Source: an uncultured Lysobacterales bacterium
GTDB lineage: Bacteria > Pseudomonadota > Gammaproteobacteria > Xanthomonadales > SZUA-36
Direction of reading: 5' to 3'
Length of the DNA: 37,387 nucleotides
Assembly: GCA_937927755.1 (NCBI GenBank)
Contig: CALBDB010000072.1
Location: 1-37,387 of the forward strand
The notes under the pieces were generated by a model, which saw only the letters and a list, made by a program, of their open reading frames with translations, was not told where the DNA came from and ran no database searches. The translations under genes and the position numbers were made by a program. Shown piece after piece: positions 34,853-37,387 of this stretch. The first letter of the stretch is position 1. Each line of letters starts with the position of its first letter.

Positions 34853-35539
34853 TCATTTTTTCTTGGCCTGTTTGCGCCTGTTCTCCAGCCGTTTATCCGC
34901 ACCTTCTGTGTAAGCCCTGGCCGCCGCCAGCAATACATCCGGGTGCAGTCGCACCTTGTAGTCCGGGTTGACGTAGGCAAAATTGATGATTCCATCGCTT
35001 CCGATAATATAGGTTGCAGGCGCCGGGAGGACATGGTGTGTCTCGCCCGAGGCCTTCTCAATATCGATATTAAAACCCAGGTATCGCTGATGCAGATCAT
35101 CGCTTACACGAAAAGCAAGCCCGAACGCCCTGGTCGCGTCAAGTGCGGAATCTGAATAAATGGTATAGCCGATGTCAGGGTCATCAAGGCTCTCCAACAG
35201 CAATTCTGGTTTATCAATACTGATGAACCAGATGTTGAAACCCATTTCTTTCAATTCCTTTTCTGCCAGGCGTAACTCCGACAAGTGCAGGTTGCAATAA
35301 GGACACCAGCCGCCACGGAAGAATGTCAATACGAGTGGTTTTTCCAGGCCATTGGGCTCAAAACTGAAATCCTTGCCCTCTGCGTCCTTGACGGTGAATG
35401 ACGGTGCATCCATCCCGGGTAAAAGTGGCTGAACCAGGTCTGCACTGGCGTGGATAGCATTGCGGTCTTCTGCCGCCGTGCTTGCGGTTGAAACTACCAG
35501 TAAAAATGCACATGCAAGTGCCAGGGTTATTCTTGTCAT
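34853..35539 (-). CDS. Exported peroxiredoxin-like protein (AhpC/TSA family)
   Basis: Thioredoxin-fold protein of about 228 residues with a signal peptide (MTRITLALACAFLLVVST... cleaved near TAAED), so probably periplasmic. The peroxidatic/redox motif is FFRGGWCPYCNLHL, a CxxC variant of the AhpC/TSA family, after LVLTFF. Later segments TIYSDSALDATRAFGLAF and VLPAPATYIIGSDGIINFAYV, with the Pro near the active site, are typical. The ATG at 35539 is preferred over ATG 35581, as it places the signal peptide at the N-terminus. The C-terminus is Lys/Arg-rich. It lies upstream of epmB and divergent from ompW. Confidence 0.86.
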   Translation of the reverse strand: MTRITLALACAFLLVVSTASTAAEDRNAIHASADLVQPLLPGMDAPSFTVKDAEGKDFSFEPNGLEKPLVLTFFRGGWCPYCNLHLSELRLAEKELKEMGFNIWFISIDKPELLLESLDDPDIGYTIYSDSALDATRAFGLAFRVSDDLHQRYLGFNIDIEKASGETHHVLPAPATYIIGSDGIINFAYVNPDYKVRLHPDVLLAAARAYTEGADKRLENRRKQAKKK

Positions 35540-35714
35540 TGTTTTATGTCTACCTTGGTGGTTGTCAATATGACCTTCCAAACCATAATTCTATTACATT
35601 AATTAGCGTTTCCGTTAATTGGTATCCACGCAGATCGCCATGGTTTAAAAGTGTTTGGGGAAGAGCCGACTCTGCTGAGACTGATAGTTTCATTCAACTT
35701 TTATTGATCACCTG

Positions 35715-35756
35715 TTGATTTGTGTCAATATCCATACTTAAAGTATTGAATACTCT
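35715..35756 (+). promoter_or_regulatory. FNR/CRP-family box and ompW promoter
   Basis: TTGAT TTGT GTCAA at 35715-35728 matches the FNR consensus TTGAT-N4-ATCAA at 9 of 10 positions. A -10-like TACTCT lies at 35751-35756, giving a start point around 35763. The box is then centred 41.5 bases upstream, the exact class II activator position. An extra palindrome AGTATT-G-AATACT (35742-35754) overlaps the -10. The predicted leader is about 36 bases with GGGGA before the ompW ATG. Confidence 0.65.
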
Positions 35757-35798
35757 TATTTGACTAGTTTTTTTTAACCATTTTCGGGGAACCATGAT

Positions 35799-36410
35799 AT
35801 GAAAATCCATTTGAAAGCAGCCGCATGTGTAACGGTGGCATTGAGTTTGGGCATTGCCAACGCCGCAATCGCGTTTGAACCGGGTGACTGGCTGATTCGG
35901 GCAGGCGTTACAAACGTTGACCCCAAATCAAACAACCATGATGTTGTTTCGGTTGATGACGGGACCAGTGCAACGATCAATTTCACCTACATGATGACTG
36001 ATATCTGGGGATTGGAACTGCTCGCAGCTTATCCCTTTGAGCATGATATTGAATTGCTGGACGGTACTGAAGTTGGCAGTACCAAGCATTTACCGCCCAC
36101 GATCAGTATCCAGTATCACTTCAGGCCTACAGAGAGTTTCCAGCCGTATATTGGCGTGGGCATCAACTACACCGACTTTTTCAGTGAAAAAACCACTGGT
36201 CCGCTTGAAGGCACAAACCTTAAGCTGGGCGCCAGTTGGGGATTGGCAGGGCAGATCGGTTTTGATGTCCTCATCAGTGAAAACTGGTTCCTGAACCTGG
36301 ACCTGCGTTATATAAATATCGAATCCGATGCCAAGTTGAATGGTGCCAGCCTGGGTACAGTGAAAATTGATCCCTGGATATATGGCGCGCATATTGGGGT
36401 TCGTTTCTAA
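35799..36410 (+). CDS. ompW: OmpW family outer membrane protein
   Basis: Small eight-strand outer-membrane barrel with a hydrophobic lumen; the family is implicated in uptake of small hydrophobic molecules and in stress responses. The 203 residues have a signal peptide (cut near AIAFEP), then the OmpW start FEPGDWLIRAGVTNVDPKS, FTYMMTDIWGLELLAAYPF, TISIQYHFRPTESFQPYIGV and the C-terminal strand ending HIGVRF. Shine-Dalgarno GGGGA lies 8 bases before ATG 35799. It is probably monocistronic, with its own FNR-type promoter and a strong terminator. Confidence 0.95.
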   Translation: MKIHLKAAACVTVALSLGIANAAIAFEPGDWLIRAGVTNVDPKSNNHDVVSVDDGTSATINFTYMMTDIWGLELLAAYPFEHDIELLDGTEVGSTKHLPPTISIQYHFRPTESFQPYIGVGINYTDFFSEKTTGPLEGTNLKLGASWGLAGQIGFDVLISENWFLNLDLRYINIESDAKLNGASLGTVKIDPWIYGAHIGVRF

Positions 36411-36440
36411 ACTACCCGCTTGATGATTTTCTGTTAAGCA

Positions 36441-36466
36441 AAAAGGCCCGGTTTCCCGGGCCTTTT
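36441..36466. terminator. Bidirectional Rho-independent terminator
   Basis: AAAAGGCCCGG (36441-36451) and CCGGGCCTTTT (36456-36466) form a perfect 11-bp stem with loop TTTC, flanked by A-run on one side and T-run on the other. It can stop transcription from ompW on the plus strand and from the DUF11-repeat gene, which ends at 36490, on the minus strand. Confidence 0.9.
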
Positions 36467-36489
36467 CCTTTCCTTACTCCTGGGTTAAA

Positions 36490-37387
36490 TCAGGATTTAC
36501 GTACTGCTGCCGGCCTGAAGTACCAACCAGTGGCCAATAACATCAAGACCAACAAGGCTAATGTGATCGCGCTGTTAACCGGTACCGGCACGGTTGGGTT
36601 CACCACGGGTGGATCTTCGTCTTCCGGATCAACCGGAATACTAAGGCTGTCAGTCACTTCCGCTGTCTCATCTGAATCGACCGTTGCAATATTATCTATT
36701 GAAAGGAGACTGGCGATCTCCAGCTCCGATACAGTCTTGGCGGCTGTACAATTCATGACCGCAGCAGGCGCCAGTACAGCTGGTTGTGCCGGCACACAGA
36801 CAGGAACGGCATCCGTGTTGTCATCTACCAATGTGACATTGGTCAGCGTCGTATTGCCAGTGTTGGTGACTACGTAGGCGTAATCAATTACATCGCCGGC
36901 CTCTATCACTACAAACGTAGTGGAAGACTTCTCCAAAGTCACAGTAGACATCGCATCCAAGAAGACTATAGCACTGTCGCTGTCATCCCCCAGTTCGTTG
37001 CTGGAAACGGTCGCGGTATTGTCGATGTCGCCATCTCCACCACCATTATCGTCGAGATCGGCCTGCAGCACCGTGTAGCTGCCGGTGTAGGTCCAGGTCT
37101 CACCCACGTCCAGTTCGCCATTGGCCGTACCGGATTCAACCGGCCCCGCCAGGGCGCCCAACAGCGGATCAATGACCGTTACGCCGGTGATGGACTGATT
37201 ACCGGTATTGGTCACCACGATCTGGTAGCTGATCACATCACCGGCCGCGTCTACTTCACCGGCAGGGCCATCGCCGCCCACGTCCGTGACGCTCTTGGCA
37301 ATGGTATAGGCCGGCACCTGTGCAATAGGTACCGTCGCACTGTCGGTATCGTCTGCCAGTTCATTACTGGAAACGGTCGCGGTGTTG
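36490..37387 (-). CDS. DUF11-repeat surface protein, C-terminal part (partial)
   Basis: The open frame runs off the window end, so only the last 298 or so residues are present. It holds two DUF11-type beta-sandwich repeats: VTNTGNQSITGVTVIDPLLG and VVTNTGNTTLTNVTLVDDNT, each followed by WTYTGSYTVLQADLD or a Cys pair (CVPAQPAVL...MNCTAAKTV). After a Pro/Glu/Asp linker comes a C-terminal anchor: VPVNSAITLALLVLMLL, then the basic end RPAAVRKS, similar in form to IPTL-CTERM/exosortase-type sorting tails. It is therefore probably a large cell-surface or secreted protein. The apparent start inside the frame at 37317 is a GTG within a repeat, not the real start. Confidence 0.85.
   Translation of the reverse strand, partial: NTATVSSNELADDTDSATVPIAQVPAYTIAKSVTDVGGDGPAGEVDAAGDVISYQIVVTNTGNQSITGVTVIDPLLGALAGPVESGTANGELDVGETWTYTGSYTVLQADLDDNGGGDGDIDNTATVSSNELGDDSDSAIVFLDAMSTVTLEKSSTTFVVIEAGDVIDYAYVVTNTGNTTLTNVTLVDDNTDAVPVCVPAQPAVLAPAAVMNCTAAKTVSELEIASLLSIDNIATVDSDETAEVTDSLSIPVDPEDEDPPVVNPTVPVPVNSAITLALLVLMLLATGWYFRPAAVRKS
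37001..37387 (-). repeat. 366-base tandem repeat unit in the DUF11 gene
   Basis: The 17-base word CTGGAAACGGTCGCGGT occurs at 37001-37017 and again at 37367-37383, a spacing of 366 bases, or 122 residues. The encoded stretches NTATVSSNELGDDSDSA and NTATVSSNELADDTDSA are nearly identical. The gene thus contains in-frame long tandem repeats that continue beyond the window. Confidence 0.7.

Overview
The window is a stretch of gammaproteobacterial chromosome, probably from a marine or environmental lineage outside the Enterobacterales. The main evidence is the order rpsB-tsf-pyrH-frr-uppS-cdsA-dxr-rseP-bamA-skp-lpxD-fabZ-lpxA-lpxB-rnhB, which matches the E. coli arrangement almost gene for gene. 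Companion genes typical of the class agree: a DUF2069 protein, YihY, DUF445, EpmB, OmpW and an OmpA/DUF4398 lipoprotein pair. A finer taxonomic placement cannot be made from the sequence alone. No tRNA, rRNA, IS element, phage gene or CRISPR array was seen.

Layout. 1-47 is the start of a truncated minus-strand gene. 367-3450 (minus) holds two DUF4398 lipoproteins, one with an OmpA peptidoglycan-binding domain, followed by two homogentisate/tyrosine-degradation enzymes (maiA and a fumarylacetoacetase-family gene). 3810-4547 (plus) is a membrane-anchored TPR protein. 4614-19851 (plus) is the conserved translation / isoprenoid / envelope supercluster. It begins with a good extended -10 promoter and a structured rpsB leader. 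Its genes mostly abut or overlap, suggesting coupled expression of ribosomal protein S2, EF-Ts, UMP kinase and ribosome recycling factor with undecaprenyl-PP, CDP-diacylglycerol, MEP-pathway, outer-membrane-protein assembly and lipid A enzymes.

19871-27260 is a mixed housekeeping zone: a TlpA-like thioredoxin and YihY (minus), an ArsC-family protein and DUF2069 (plus), a roughly 1000-residue exported protein of unknown function (minus), a single-domain asparaginase-like protein (plus) and DUF445 (minus).

27309-33768 is the most interesting part. It is a divergent cluster around a perfect 8-4-8 inverted repeat. On one side are a BetI-like TetR regulator and a Rieske oxygenase. On the other are two tandem PYROXD2/phytoene-desaturase-like flavoproteins and a GcvT-type tetrahydrofolate-dependent methyltransferase-like protein, with overlapping reading frames. 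Together they look like a regulated catabolic route for a methylated, perhaps quaternary-amine-like, substrate whose C1 units pass to folate. The substrate is not known.

33819-37387 holds epmB and a secreted peroxiredoxin-like protein (minus), ompW with an apparent FNR-type box at the ideal class II distance, a strong bidirectional terminator, and the C-terminal part of a DUF11-repeat surface protein with a membrane anchor that runs off the window.

Other notable points: a long Lys/Ala/Glu-rich C-terminal extension on ribosomal protein S2, and a canonical EF-hand loop inserted in the BamA barrel region.
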